From NCBI GenBank assembly GCA_944381555.1, contig CALWLL010000010.1:1-64000 (forward strand): DNA of 64,000 bases, written 5' to 3'. The position numbers and the translations under genes are program-made. Shown in pieces: positions 56,278-64,000 of the stretch; the first letter of the stretch is position 1, and each line of letters begins with the position of its first letter. Source of the DNA: an uncultured Agathobacter sp. GTDB lineage: Bacteria > Bacillota > Clostridia > Lachnospirales > Lachnospiraceae. Under the pieces are notes generated by a model. The model searched no databases. It was not told the origin of the DNA and saw only the letters and a list, made by a program, of their open reading frames with translations.

Positions 56278-57451
56278 TTCCACCTATCAATAATAGTATT
56301 ATACTACCAATAACCGTAAAAATAATAATATTTTTATCTAACGTTAACTTTGTTTCACACAACTGATATTCATCGGCTGTGTTCAATTTCAATTCCTTTA
56401 TATCTGATATCTTAAAGGTAATATTGTTTGCTGCATCTTTACTTGTGATGCTAGGGTCGATTCGCACGGGATACTGACGTTCTTCTTCTGCTAACCATTC
56501 TGCATCCGGGGTAACCGTAAGAATGGTGCTTCCATTTTCTTCACTCAGTTCCATCTGAATTGCCTGGGAAATTTCTCCCGCTGCGTCCTCCATATATGGC
56601 GCACTTAAAACATATACTGCATCCTCTGACGTTTTCCCCTGCGGATACAGAAGTACCTGATTATCTTCCACTTCTGCTGTTAAACCGGATGTACGAAGTA
56701 CATACTTATAGACTGTATTATCTACCGGCTCTAACAGGATAATATCTTCTTTTATCCGGTTTCCCAGCAATGTGTACTGGATATCGGTATTTGCATATAC
56801 GCTATTGTACAAAATGGAATTATCTTCCACTGTATAGTTACTGTAATCGCCCGCCTGCGGAATCACTTCAATCTGATACTCTCCATCGTTTACGGCAATT
56901 CCCGATTCCGGTGAAATGTTATTGGGGAAAATAACCTTATAGGCATTTGCCGTATTTGCAACACCTGTAACCGTCTTCCCTGACAGAAGCATCATCTGCG
57001 CTTCCTCTAAGTTGTTGTCGATTAACTGAACCTCTCCATTTTCATCTGTGTAGGTTCCGACAGAACCTCCGTATACGGTGATATACTGATTCTTTCCTAC
57101 CAGATAGGTATGTGAATAGGCATCATAATGCACTAGCGTCGCATCTTCAACTCCCAGCGCCGCCAGTTCCACTTCAGCCGCATAATACTTTTCAGGATCT
57201 TTTCTTATTACTTCATAAATGTCATCTCCGTCATCCACCTCTTCGGTGTTTTCGAAGGTATCATCTTCAATTCCCACTTCATCAAGGGAATCCAGAGAAT
57301 CCGGTCTTTTGAAATCTACCCATGTATGGGCATTCTCCAGAATATCCCTTGTCATCTTCAGAAATGGCTCTGCATCTGTAATCAGTAAGAATACAACCAG
57401 AAGCAACGCGATTGAAGATGTAATCAATCGTTTCTTTGTCTTTTTCTTCAT
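56231..57451 (-). CDS. Truncated DNRLRE/RHS-like surface protein, chimeric 3' end
   Basis: A 406-residue exported protein. It starts with a signal or anchor segment (about 8-26). The middle resembles the N-terminal part of DNRLRE/RHS-type wall proteins (YGGSVGTYTDENGEVQLIDN, and near the end YPVRIDPSI). Those proteins usually exceed 1000 residues; here the sequence stops early and is followed by a membrane segment (NIIIFTVIGSIILLLIGG, about 373-390). The last 14 codons and the stop are antisense to the IS256 transposase. I chose the ATG at 57451, with GAGGAGG about 6-8 nt upstream. It is probably a deletion remnant; whether it is still made is unknown. Confidence 0.55.
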   Translation of the reverse strand: MKKKTKKRLITSSIALLLVVFLLITDAEPFLKMTRDILENAHTWVDFKRPDSLDSLDEVGIEDDTFENTEEVDDGDDIYEVIRKDPEKYYAAEVELAALGVEDATLVHYDAYSHTYLVGKNQYITVYGGSVGTYTDENGEVQLIDNNLEEAQMMLLSGKTVTGVANTANAYKVIFPNNISPESGIAVNDGEYQIEVIPQAGDYSNYTVEDNSILYNSVYANTDIQYTLLGNRIKEDIILLEPVDNTVYKYVLRTSGLTAEVEDNQVLLYPQGKTSEDAVYVLSAPYMEDAAGEISQAIQMELSEENGSTILTVTPDAEWLAEEERQYPVRIDPSITSKDAANNITFKISDIKELKLNTADEYQLCETKLTLDKNIIIFTVIGSIILLLIGGIIYPFAASSQLVVQK

Positions 57452-57569
57452 GCAGCTTTCCTCCTCTTTTGTATAAACAAGAAACCTCTGGGAATACATT
57501 CGTGCTATGCCAGAATGTATCCTCAGCGGTATTCCATGAAAACATGGTATGATTTTTATATCCTTTTGC

Positions 57570-57649
57570 CTATGACATATTTATGGAATTTTTGGCGAAA
57601 TTTTCACGAAATATATCATAGTATTTTACATTCTTCATATTATATAATT
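57570..57649 (+). repeat. Duplicated upstream module, copy 2
   Basis: The 80-nt partner of 55073-55152, here 26 nt before the small peptide's ATG. It ends in the same TTATATAATT. See copy 1 for the alignment. Confidence 0.6.
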
Positions 57650-57675
57650 GCTAAAAATTATCTTTGGAGGTTTTC

Positions 57676-57804
57676 ATGAAGAATCTAAAAAAAATATTGT
57701 TTTTGTTTACTTGTTTGACATTATTACTAAACATCAAGGCGGGCATTTATACAGATACTCCCGCATCCTATTCCATTCTTGAAGAAGATGTCTATGAAAA
57801 CTAA
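57676..57804 (+). CDS. 42-residue secreted peptide
   Basis: A small gene with TTTGGAGG 5 nt before its ATG. The product begins MKNLKKILFLFTC, has a hydrophobic stretch to about residue 20, then GIYTDTPASYSILEEDVYEN. It looks like a signal peptide plus a short mature tail. No family is recognised. It shares an upstream module with the lipoprotein at 55202. It may be a secreted peptide or the N-terminal stub of a degraded gene. It ends 6 nt before the convergent stop of the XRE gene. Confidence 0.5.
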   Translation: MKNLKKILFLFTCLTLLLNIKAGIYTDTPASYSILEEDVYEN

Positions 57805-57810
57805 AGACCA

Positions 57811-58122
57811 TTATTCATACCAATTTATTTTACTATCAATACATTTTCTATAGTAATCATCTATTATCTTATTATTAGTTTTTCTTATAAATAAATCACT
57901 CATGAAAAAGGCCAATCGAAGATATTTTTCGATTGTCTTTTTCTTTTCTGCGTCGTTTATCTCCAGCTTTTCATAAATGCATACAAGTTCTGTACAAATA
58001 TAATCTACACCATTTTTTAGACGGTGGATTAATCCCCGACTAATGTTGTACTTGTTAATCAACACGTATTGGCTGACATTTTTCTTTTTCATTGTTTCCC
58101 ATAATGCATCATATTTTATCAT
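57811..58122 (-). CDS. XRE/Cro-type HTH regulator
   Basis: A 103-residue DNA-binding protein. The helix-turn-helix spans about 15-60 (NVSQYVLINKYNISRGLIHRLKNG), followed by LVCIYEKLEIND in the usual Cro-type end. The C-terminal 40 residues are helical and basic without a known domain. I chose the ATG at 58122, with AGGGTGATG just before it; a longer frame to 58137 has no RBS. An inverted repeat upstream (58148-58189) may be its own operator. It is convergent with the 42-residue peptide gene. Confidence 0.72.
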   Translation of the reverse strand: MIKYDALWETMKKKNVSQYVLINKYNISRGLIHRLKNGVDYICTELVCIYEKLEINDAEKKKTIEKYLRLAFFMSDLFIRKTNNKIIDDYYRKCIDSKINWYE

Positions 58123-58147
58123 ATCATCACCCTGCATCTATTATCTC

Positions 58148-58189
58148 AATATTCCTTAATATCAGTGATTCCCCAATATTGAGGAATAT
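58148..58189. promoter_or_regulatory. Inverted repeat upstream of the XRE gene, possible operator
   Basis: AATATTCCTTAATAT (58148-58162) and AATATTGAGGAATAT (58175-58189) are inverted copies with one mismatch, 12 nt apart. It lies 26 nt upstream of the XRE start, the usual place of an autoregulatory operator. Confidence 0.5.
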
Positions 58190-58246
58190 ATGTGTAACCA
58201 ATGCAAGGTTTTATTCAAAAGAAGTATTTTTATTTTGACAAAACAA

Positions 58247-58291
58247 AACCGTGTACACCTTACTGTTTTCCTGCAATAGCTGTACACGGTT
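58247..58291 (-). terminator. Terminator after the zinc-binding protein gene
   Basis: On the minus strand AACCGTGTACA pairs with TGTACACGGTT (11 bp, 23-nt loop) and is followed by TTGTTTTG. It lies about 20 nt after the stop codon. Confidence 0.75.
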
Positions 58292-58309
58292 CTACCCCCA
58301 CTTATTTAC

Positions 58310-58669
58310 TTATGCCAGCTTCAAAGGACAATTTGCTCTCTGGCTCAATGGACATTCATACACGTTTTCCGTATTTGTCTTTGCGATATAGGATAATGGG
58401 CATTTTCTGCAATCTCCTCTGGCAAAATCCCCCGGCACTTCAAAAGAAAGCGTTGCCATCTTGGGACCGGTCGGCCCGGCTTCTACTACGCGAATATTTT
58501 TCCAGCTCAATGCCTGCGTACAGCCGGGACATTTCTCATCGCTTTTTGCCACCGGACGTTTGCAGGTTGGACATGCATAATATTTATTTCCTGTCTGTTC
58601 TGTTATTTCTACAACTTCTGCCGCAAACTGCTTAATCAGTTGTTCCCGTACATCTTCCTGTAATCCCAT
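58310..58669 (-). CDS. Cysteine-rich protein with zinc ribbon
   Basis: A 119-residue cytosolic protein of unknown function. A zinc ribbon (CPTC, then CPGC) lies around 32-50. The C-terminal part has more Cys in CRKCPLSY and CPLSQRANCPL, with the spacing of a possible second metal or cluster site. I chose the ATG at 58669, 8 nt after AAGGAG; an earlier ATG overlaps that site. An extended -10 (TGCTATAAT, near 58705-58713) may be its promoter. A terminator follows it. Confidence 0.6.
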   Translation of the reverse strand: MGLQEDVREQLIKQFAAEVVEITEQTGNKYYACPTCKRPVAKSDEKCPGCTQALSWKNIRVVEAGPTGPKMATLSFEVPGDFARGDCRKCPLSYIAKTNTENVYECPLSQRANCPLKLA

Positions 58670-58741
58670 AGTCATCTCTCCTTTGTTAAAAAATACTATA
58701 GTTATTATAGCACTAACATACAGAAGATACCACTAAAAAAT

Positions 58742-58821
58742 AAAGTGTGCGCCCGGGCGGTATCGCAAAACGATTGCTTCCTTTCCGCAAAATGCAATAC
58801 ATCACGGTCTTTCCTATGATA
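58742..58821 (-). repeat. Dispersed intergenic element, copy D
   Basis: A copy with an internal deletion. On the minus strand it reads TATCATAGGAAAGACCGTGAT, then skips the inverted partner and goes straight to GCGGAAAGGAAGCAATCG, CGATACCGCC and the CGCACACTTT edge. It begins 11 nt after the end of the Rieske/FAD gene. Confidence 0.65.
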
Positions 58822-58832
58822 AAAAAATTTGT

Positions 58833-60191
58833 TTACCTTTCTGTCGGCAGTTTCTTTTGTGCAGGATTATCAATCAGCGTCCCTTTTTCTTCAAATCTTG
58901 AACCATGACAAGGGCAATCCCATGTACCTTCATCGGCATTCCATGTAAGCGCGCAGCCCATATGCGGACATTTCCTTACTTTTTTTGCAAATACTCCTTT
59001 GGTAAGTCCAAGTATACTCTCGCATACATCTATACCAAAGTCTTTGATTCCGGCTTTTATCAGCAGCCGCTGTGGTGAAAACACCCATGCATACCTGTTT
59101 TCTTTTCCTGTTATCATATCGCTGATAATCATGGCCGAAACCATAGCGGTCGTCATCCCCCACTTTTGAAAGCCGGTTGCAATATACCAATGTTCTTTGA
59201 GTCTGGAAAAACGCCCGATAAACGGAATGTGATCATGCGGCATACAATCCTGTGCCGCCCAGCAGGCCGTTTCGTCTGCCTCTGGGTAAATCTCTTTTGC
59301 TCGTTTTCTCAAAGCACAGAATCCCGGTGCGTTCTTCTTCCCTGTCCTATGGGAGCTTCCTCCAAACAACAGCATCCCATCTGCACTACGAAAAGAAATA
59401 CTGTTTTTGTCAATACCATAGTACATTCCGCTTAGCTTCTGTGGTACGCCTTTCCCCTCTAACGCCAGCACATAGCTTCGGCTCTGGTGCTGACGCAGAA
59501 AATAAAATCCCGGTACAATGGGAAACGGATAATGCGTAGCAAAAATAATATTGTCCGCTACTACCATCCCTTTATCCGTCGTGACGATGTAATCGTCTAC
59601 CTCTAGTACATTGGTGTTTTCATATATCGTAAGTTTTGCAGCGATAGCCTGTATAAACTCCAGCGGATGAAACTGTGCCTGCTCGTCAAGGCGGACTGCT
59701 CCGCTTATTGGGAACGGAAGCTCTGTCATCTTATTTCCATCTACATATTCTGCTTTTAATCCTAAGTCTTTTGCTGTCTTTTCCTCCTGCCTTAGCTTTA
59801 GGATTTTTGCAGGGTCTGTGGTATACAAAAAAGAAGGAACTTTCTCAAAATCACAGGAAATTCCTTCTTTTGTAATTATTTCTTCATATTTTTTTATCGC
59901 CGCTTCATTTGCCGCTGCGTAGCCTAACGCTCGTTCTCTTCCGGTGTTCTGCACCATTTTATGATAAATGAGTCCATGCTGGCTCGTTATCTTAGCCGTG
60001 GTATTTTTTGTTTGTCCAAAGGCTATTTTATCTGCCTCTAATACTACGACCTTCTGCCCCTTTTCCTGTAACAGATATGCTATCAGTATTCCTGCAATTC
60101 CACCGCCGATAACCAGATTTTGGACACGCATATCTTCGGGCGATGCCTCAAAATCCGGCAAACGGGTTGTTTTACTCCATAATGATTCCAT
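58833..60191 (-). CDS. FAD-dependent oxidoreductase with C-terminal Rieske domain
   Basis: A 452-residue flavoprotein. The N-terminal FAD loop is VIGGGIAGILIAYLL, in a DadA/glycine-oxidase-like fold (about 20-370). The C-terminal Rieske domain (about 410-450) has CPHMGCAL and CPCHGSRF, giving the Cys-His pairs of a 2Fe-2S centre. The fused form is widespread in anaerobic Firmicutes, and its substrate is not known. GGAGAGG precedes the ATG. It follows the arabinofuranosidase gene by about 80 nt without a visible terminator. Confidence 0.88.
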   Translation of the reverse strand: MESLWSKTTRLPDFEASPEDMRVQNLVIGGGIAGILIAYLLQEKGQKVVVLEADKIAFGQTKNTTAKITSQHGLIYHKMVQNTGRERALGYAAANEAAIKKYEEIITKEGISCDFEKVPSFLYTTDPAKILKLRQEEKTAKDLGLKAEYVDGNKMTELPFPISGAVRLDEQAQFHPLEFIQAIAAKLTIYENTNVLEVDDYIVTTDKGMVVADNIIFATHYPFPIVPGFYFLRQHQSRSYVLALEGKGVPQKLSGMYYGIDKNSISFRSADGMLLFGGSSHRTGKKNAPGFCALRKRAKEIYPEADETACWAAQDCMPHDHIPFIGRFSRLKEHWYIATGFQKWGMTTAMVSAMIISDMITGKENRYAWVFSPQRLLIKAGIKDFGIDVCESILGLTKGVFAKKVRKCPHMGCALTWNADEGTWDCPCHGSRFEEKGTLIDNPAQKKLPTER

Positions 60192-60272
60192 ATTACCTCT
60201 CCTGATAAAACTTTTTATTAGTCTTTTCCTGTCGGAGAGTTTTTATGAGTCTATGTCTGCAAATATATTTAT

Positions 60273-63200
60273 TTATGCTCTCTCAAGCACAACAACAGAT
60301 ACGGAATTTGCCGATAAAAGAAGTTCTGCCATCGTAGTTCCTTCTTTTGATTTCTTTACAGAGATTTTTCTGCTGACCGGTTTTATCAGTTCGCCTTCTT
60401 TCGTATTTACATTCGACGTATGTACAAGTTCTGCACCGCCGGTTAATACAACAAGCTCTGCTTTATCTTTTACATCAAGATTATCCAATTTAAGCAGAAC
60501 CTTCTTGTCAAAGTCTTCCGCATTAACAAGCTTTGCGTATACTTTTGCTTCGTCTGTTGTTACAGAGTGATATATATCACGGTTGTAGGCTTCTAATTTG
60601 CATGTAAGCTGTCCTCTTTTACTTGTATTGCTTTTTGCACGCGCGTATATTTCCTTGTCTGAATCACTCGTTTCCTGATAGAAACAACCGATTGTCTTAC
60701 CATCCTTTCCACCGTAGTTTACGGTAATGGTATACTCTTTGCCGCCTTCTACTGCTTCATCATAACAAGCCCGCAGATTGCCTGCAAATACGCTGGACGA
60801 ATAATCTCCCAGGGTGTAGGCTTCTATACCGTCTTTGTATACCTTAAGGCCTGTGCCGCTTTTCGTTCCAACGCAGTATTCTAACATATCCGGTTTCTCA
60901 GAATGTAAATCTTTCAGGCCAACACCTACATAGATTCCGGCTTCTGCAACGCTTTTTTCTACGGTTACCCGTACCGTATAATCGTGCCACTGTGGGCTGT
61001 TGATGTAATAACCGGTTCTTCCGTCTTTTTCCATTGCAATTAACTGTGGACTTGCCGCTTCATTCTCCATAACCGCCTGTCCTTTGGCAAAGTCCTGCGA
61101 GAACAGAACCTTTTTCCCTTTATTTGAAATAACTGCAATGCTCTTAAACTGTATTCCCTCTTCTCCGGAAATCACGACTCCGCCATGTGGAACCTGCGCT
61201 TTTTTCTCGCCTTGTTCATAGGTCTCATAGCTGGTTTCCAAAAGTTTCTTACCGATATACTTCGCAAACATCTGCTGAACATAGTAGTTTGGCGTTCTCC
61301 AGACGGTTTCATTGTCAAACCAGATTGCGTCCGGTGTCCAGCGATATGTTCCATCTGTGACAATCTTATTAAATAGCGGCGCTGTGGCGGCAAGTCTTAC
61401 TACATCCGAGTTCTTTTCAAAGCCCGTCATGAGTGCTGCTTCAGCTACTGCGCCTGCCAGCGTATTCTTATCTGTGGACGCATATTCTCCTACAAATACT
61501 TTAGACGTCTGTGCCTCGTCCAGCACTCCCTTTTTGTATGCACGATAGTAATAATTGTATCTGTCTGCATTTTCTAAAAGATACTGGTTTGAGCGGTAAT
61601 AGTGCTCGTCTACAATGGTATCCATATAATTTTTATTCTTGTTATACCATGTTACATCTTCTGTCCAGCTCTTTTCTCCATCCGTAAATCCAACGGTTGC
61701 ACCGCCCTTTTGGTATCCTGCAAGGAATTTCCACCCTTGCTGATATGCCGTATCATCTGCCTGCGCTCCTGCTGTTGAGATGATAGTAAGAGGGTATCCC
61801 GGATAGTTTTTCTTCATGTATTTATCAATAGCTGTTTTATATGTTTCAAAACTTGCAAAGAATTCTTCTCCCCAGTTTTCATTTCCTACTCCAAGATAGT
61901 GTAACCCGAATGGCGCTTCATGTCCCATTTCCTTACGAAGAGCAGCCCATTTATTGTGTTCAAAATCCGTATTGATTGCAAAATCAATCAAATCCGTGAA
62001 ATTCTTGATGTACTTCTTCTGAAGCCTGCCGCCTGCCGGATTTGCATAATCCGAGCGTGCCTGACATAATACGCCGCAAGCCATTACCGGAAGCGGTTGG
62101 GCATTTAAGTCTTCCGCGAGCTGGAAGTATTCCATGTAGCCAAGCCCCATAGTCATATTATAGCCCCATACGTTGAAGTTTTCTTTACGAACCTCTACGC
62201 ATCCCACCGATTCTTTCCAATCGTATACGTTTTCCCAGATATAAGAGCCTTCCGAGATACATCCGCCCGGGAAACGAAGGAATGTCGGATGAAGTTCCAC
62301 AAGCGTTTCTACCAGATCTTTTCGTAATCTGTAGTTTGGATTGCCTTTAAAGTTTGCATTTGCACTCTTAGAAGTCTTCTCGCGTTTTGCTCCCCATACA
62401 TCCTCCGGCATAAGGGAAACCATATCAATTGCCATATCTTCTGTAACTTCCAGCATAAGCTGACCCAGACAGGTTTTGTTGGCAATCAGTTTCCCGGCTT
62501 TATATTTTTTCCAGCCCGTATTGGATTTCTTTTCGCCGCAATTTTTTTTGCTTCCTGCACATGGCGATACTTCCACAACTGCTTCATTACTTACCCTGTT
62601 TCCTTCTGCATCCAAAAGGGAAACCTTAATACAAGGCGCGTTTTGTGCTTTATCATCCAGCCTTTTGGCCCAGATGGTAAAGTTATAGCCCACTCCTTCT
62701 TTTAAGTTCATGGAATGTGCCTGCTTGTTATCGCAGAAACCTCTGTTATAAAGTTTTGCTCCTGCCGGAACTTCTATGTAATATGCATTAGTTTCTTTAT
62801 CTTTCAGTCCAAAATGCGCATTTAATCCACCCTGATTCCTTACCGTTACCTTGTCCGTATCGCCAAACCAGAATTTAAGCGGCTCATGATTTCTTCCCGT
62901 AGATATTCCGTTCTCGCCGCTTCTAAAGTCATAGGTATCAAACCAGAATGCTTCAAAGGAACGGTTCTGCACCATCTCAGCATAGATGCCGCCGTCTGCC
63001 GCATTATTGATATCCTCATAGAAAAGACCAAATAAGGTTTCGCTGATGTCAATGGTTTCCTTATCGCCATGAATGGTAATCTCATATGGCGCTGTTGTTT
63101 TTGGAAGTACAGATGCGCGAAAGCTCTTTTCTGTTTTACCATTTCTACAGGATAACTCTGCTGTAAGCGTTACTCCTACCGGCTTTCTGACAGACGCTAC

Positions 63201-64000
63201 TTTTCCGGATTTGTCTATTACTTCCGGTTTATCGCAGCTCCAGTCTACCTTAACACGCCCTTCCATGAGAGAATCAGCCAGTGTTATGTCTTCTGTGATA
63301 ATCTTTTTCGGACCTGTCAGGAATTTGTCTTTTGCCAATGCTAAAATCTGCTCATCCGATAAAGATTCGCACATAAGGCCGATAATCTCGTCTTCACTAA
63401 GCGCTTCTGCATACATTCTAAAATCCGATAGCGCACCGCAAAAATCCACATCTGCCGAAAACTGGGAATGACCGATATAGTTATGCTCATAGTTTGCCGC
63501 ATCTTCAAAGCTGGCAATCCAAGCGCGATATGCCTTATAAGTTCCGCTGGAAGTCTGGCTGATAAACCCATCTGCCACAAGCTCTCCGTTTACATATACT
63601 CTAGGTCCTGCGCTGCTTAAAGAGCCCTGCCTGGTTCCGGTCACGGTCATTGCGATGTGCTGCCACTGACCTGTCGGACATGGCTTTCCCGCGTCTGCCG
63701 CTAAGTCCATTCCGCAGAAGCATACGCCTCTCAGATAACGCGTCAGAAACAGATATGGTCCCGCAGCGCCTTTCCCAAAGTCAAAAATTCTCTCCCACAC
63801 GTTTGCGCTGTTATCTCCATAAACCCATGTGGATATGGTAAGTCCGCTATTATCACCTACATTTTTTAAAATATCTTTTGGAAGTTCTAAATAGGATGCG
63901 CCATACTCGCCTCCTTTAAAATGAACTGCCTTTCGTCCGTGAATTTCCATCACCTGCGGAATATTTTTTCCACAGGCCACAGCGGTATTGTTATTCCCTG
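60273..64000 (-). CDS. GH51 alpha-L-arabinofuranosidase with LamG-type domains, 5' end outside window
   Basis: The reading frame is open to the window edge, so the start is missing; at least 1242 residues are seen. In order: a LamG/concanavalin-like domain (GLTISTWVYGDNS, LFLTRYLRG), a small Ig-like segment (KVDWSCDKPEVIDKSGKV), and the GH51 catalytic part with GNENWG (acid/base Glu) and VGEYAST (nucleophile Glu). After it a second jelly-roll-like segment appears inserted (FSQDFAKGQ to GCFYQETSD) before the C-terminal beta domain. It should release arabinose from arabinan or arabinoxylan. No LPxTG or C-terminal anchor is seen. Export cannot be judged without the N-terminus. Confidence 0.88.
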   Translation of the reverse strand, partial: GNNNTAVACGKNIPQVMEIHGRKAVHFKGGEYGASYLELPKDILKNVGDNSGLTISTWVYGDNSANVWERIFDFGKGAAGPYLFLTRYLRGVCFCGMDLAADAGKPCPTGQWQHIAMTVTGTRQGSLSSAGPRVYVNGELVADGFISQTSSGTYKAYRAWIASFEDAANYEHNYIGHSQFSADVDFCGALSDFRMYAEALSEDEIIGLMCESLSDEQILALAKDKFLTGPKKIITEDITLADSLMEGRVKVDWSCDKPEVIDKSGKVASVRKPVGVTLTAELSCRNGKTEKSFRASVLPKTTAPYEITIHGDKETIDISETLFGLFYEDINNAADGGIYAEMVQNRSFEAFWFDTYDFRSGENGISTGRNHEPLKFWFGDTDKVTVRNQGGLNAHFGLKDKETNAYYIEVPAGAKLYNRGFCDNKQAHSMNLKEGVGYNFTIWAKRLDDKAQNAPCIKVSLLDAEGNRVSNEAVVEVSPCAGSKKNCGEKKSNTGWKKYKAGKLIANKTCLGQLMLEVTEDMAIDMVSLMPEDVWGAKREKTSKSANANFKGNPNYRLRKDLVETLVELHPTFLRFPGGCISEGSYIWENVYDWKESVGCVEVRKENFNVWGYNMTMGLGYMEYFQLAEDLNAQPLPVMACGVLCQARSDYANPAGGRLQKKYIKNFTDLIDFAINTDFEHNKWAALRKEMGHEAPFGLHYLGVGNENWGEEFFASFETYKTAIDKYMKKNYPGYPLTIISTAGAQADDTAYQQGWKFLAGYQKGGATVGFTDGEKSWTEDVTWYNKNKNYMDTIVDEHYYRSNQYLLENADRYNYYYRAYKKGVLDEAQTSKVFVGEYASTDKNTLAGAVAEAALMTGFEKNSDVVRLAATAPLFNKIVTDGTYRWTPDAIWFDNETVWRTPNYYVQQMFAKYIGKKLLETSYETYEQGEKKAQVPHGGVVISGEEGIQFKSIAVISNKGKKVLFSQDFAKGQAVMENEAASPQLIAMEKDGRTGYYINSPQWHDYTVRVTVEKSVAEAGIYVGVGLKDLHSEKPDMLEYCVGTKSGTGLKVYKDGIEAYTLGDYSSSVFAGNLRACYDEAVEGGKEYTITVNYGGKDGKTIGCFYQETSDSDKEIYARAKSNTSKRGQLTCKLEAYNRDIYHSVTTDEAKVYAKLVNAEDFDKKVLLKLDNLDVKDKAELVVLTGGAELVHTSNVNTKEGELIKPVSRKISVKKSKEGTTMAELLLSANSVSVVVLERA

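Overview
This window looks like chromosomal DNA of a low-to-mid GC, Gram-positive, endospore-lineage Firmicute, most likely a gut Lachnospiraceae (class Clostridia). The reasons are spoVG, the DnaD/DnaC-type primosome proteins, FabK as the enoyl reductase, an S-box riboswitch before metK, zinc-type uS14, bL36 and adenylate kinase, and many small lipoproteins. The family-level placement is inference. No rRNA, tRNA or CRISPR array was seen.

Layout. 0.2-8.4 kb: isochorismatase-type hydrolase, a two-component system, metK with its S-box leader, a divergent HD-GYP gene, then murA, aroK and a PrsA-like lipoprotein. 8.4-18.1 kb: mfd, pth and spoVG on the minus strand, facing a plus-strand run murC, dnaD-like, dnaC-like, prs. 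18.1-34.5 kb: the complete S10-spc-alpha ribosomal superoperon from rpsJ to rplQ, including secY, adk, map, infA and rpoA, all on the minus strand. 35-45 kb: an rRNA methyltransferase, then a minus-strand run trpS, DUF4358 lipoprotein, MBOAT acyltransferase, two DHHW-motif proteins, GNAT, CorA, and a membrane-anchored 5'-nucleotidase. 45.2-54.9 kb: an unbroken type II fatty-acid operon acpP-accBCDA-fabHKDGFZ ending with a FabT-like MarR regulator. 55-58.7 kb: an accessory patch with a lipoprotein that has a damaged or non-standard start, an IS256-family remnant, a truncated DNRLRE/RHS-like surface protein, a 42-residue secreted peptide, an XRE regulator and a cysteine-rich zinc protein. 58.8-64 kb: a Rieske/FAD oxidoreductase and a large GH51 arabinofuranosidase whose 5' end lies outside the window.

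How the parts work together. Most of the window is housekeeping: translation, protein export, peptidoglycan precursors and lipid synthesis. Regulation can be read at several points. There is an S-box on metK, a consensus sigma-A promoter followed by two nested palindromes ahead of acpP with the probable repressor at the far end of the same operon, DnaA boxes between murC and the helicase-loader genes, and structured leaders ahead of rpsJ and adk.

The least explained features are three. One is a dispersed intergenic element with TATCATAGGAAAG inverted repeats, present in three long copies and one short one; three of the four follow the T-run of a terminator and the fourth follows a gene end. 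The second is an 80-bp upstream module duplicated in the 55-58 kb patch. The third is the adk leader with three consecutive perfect stems.
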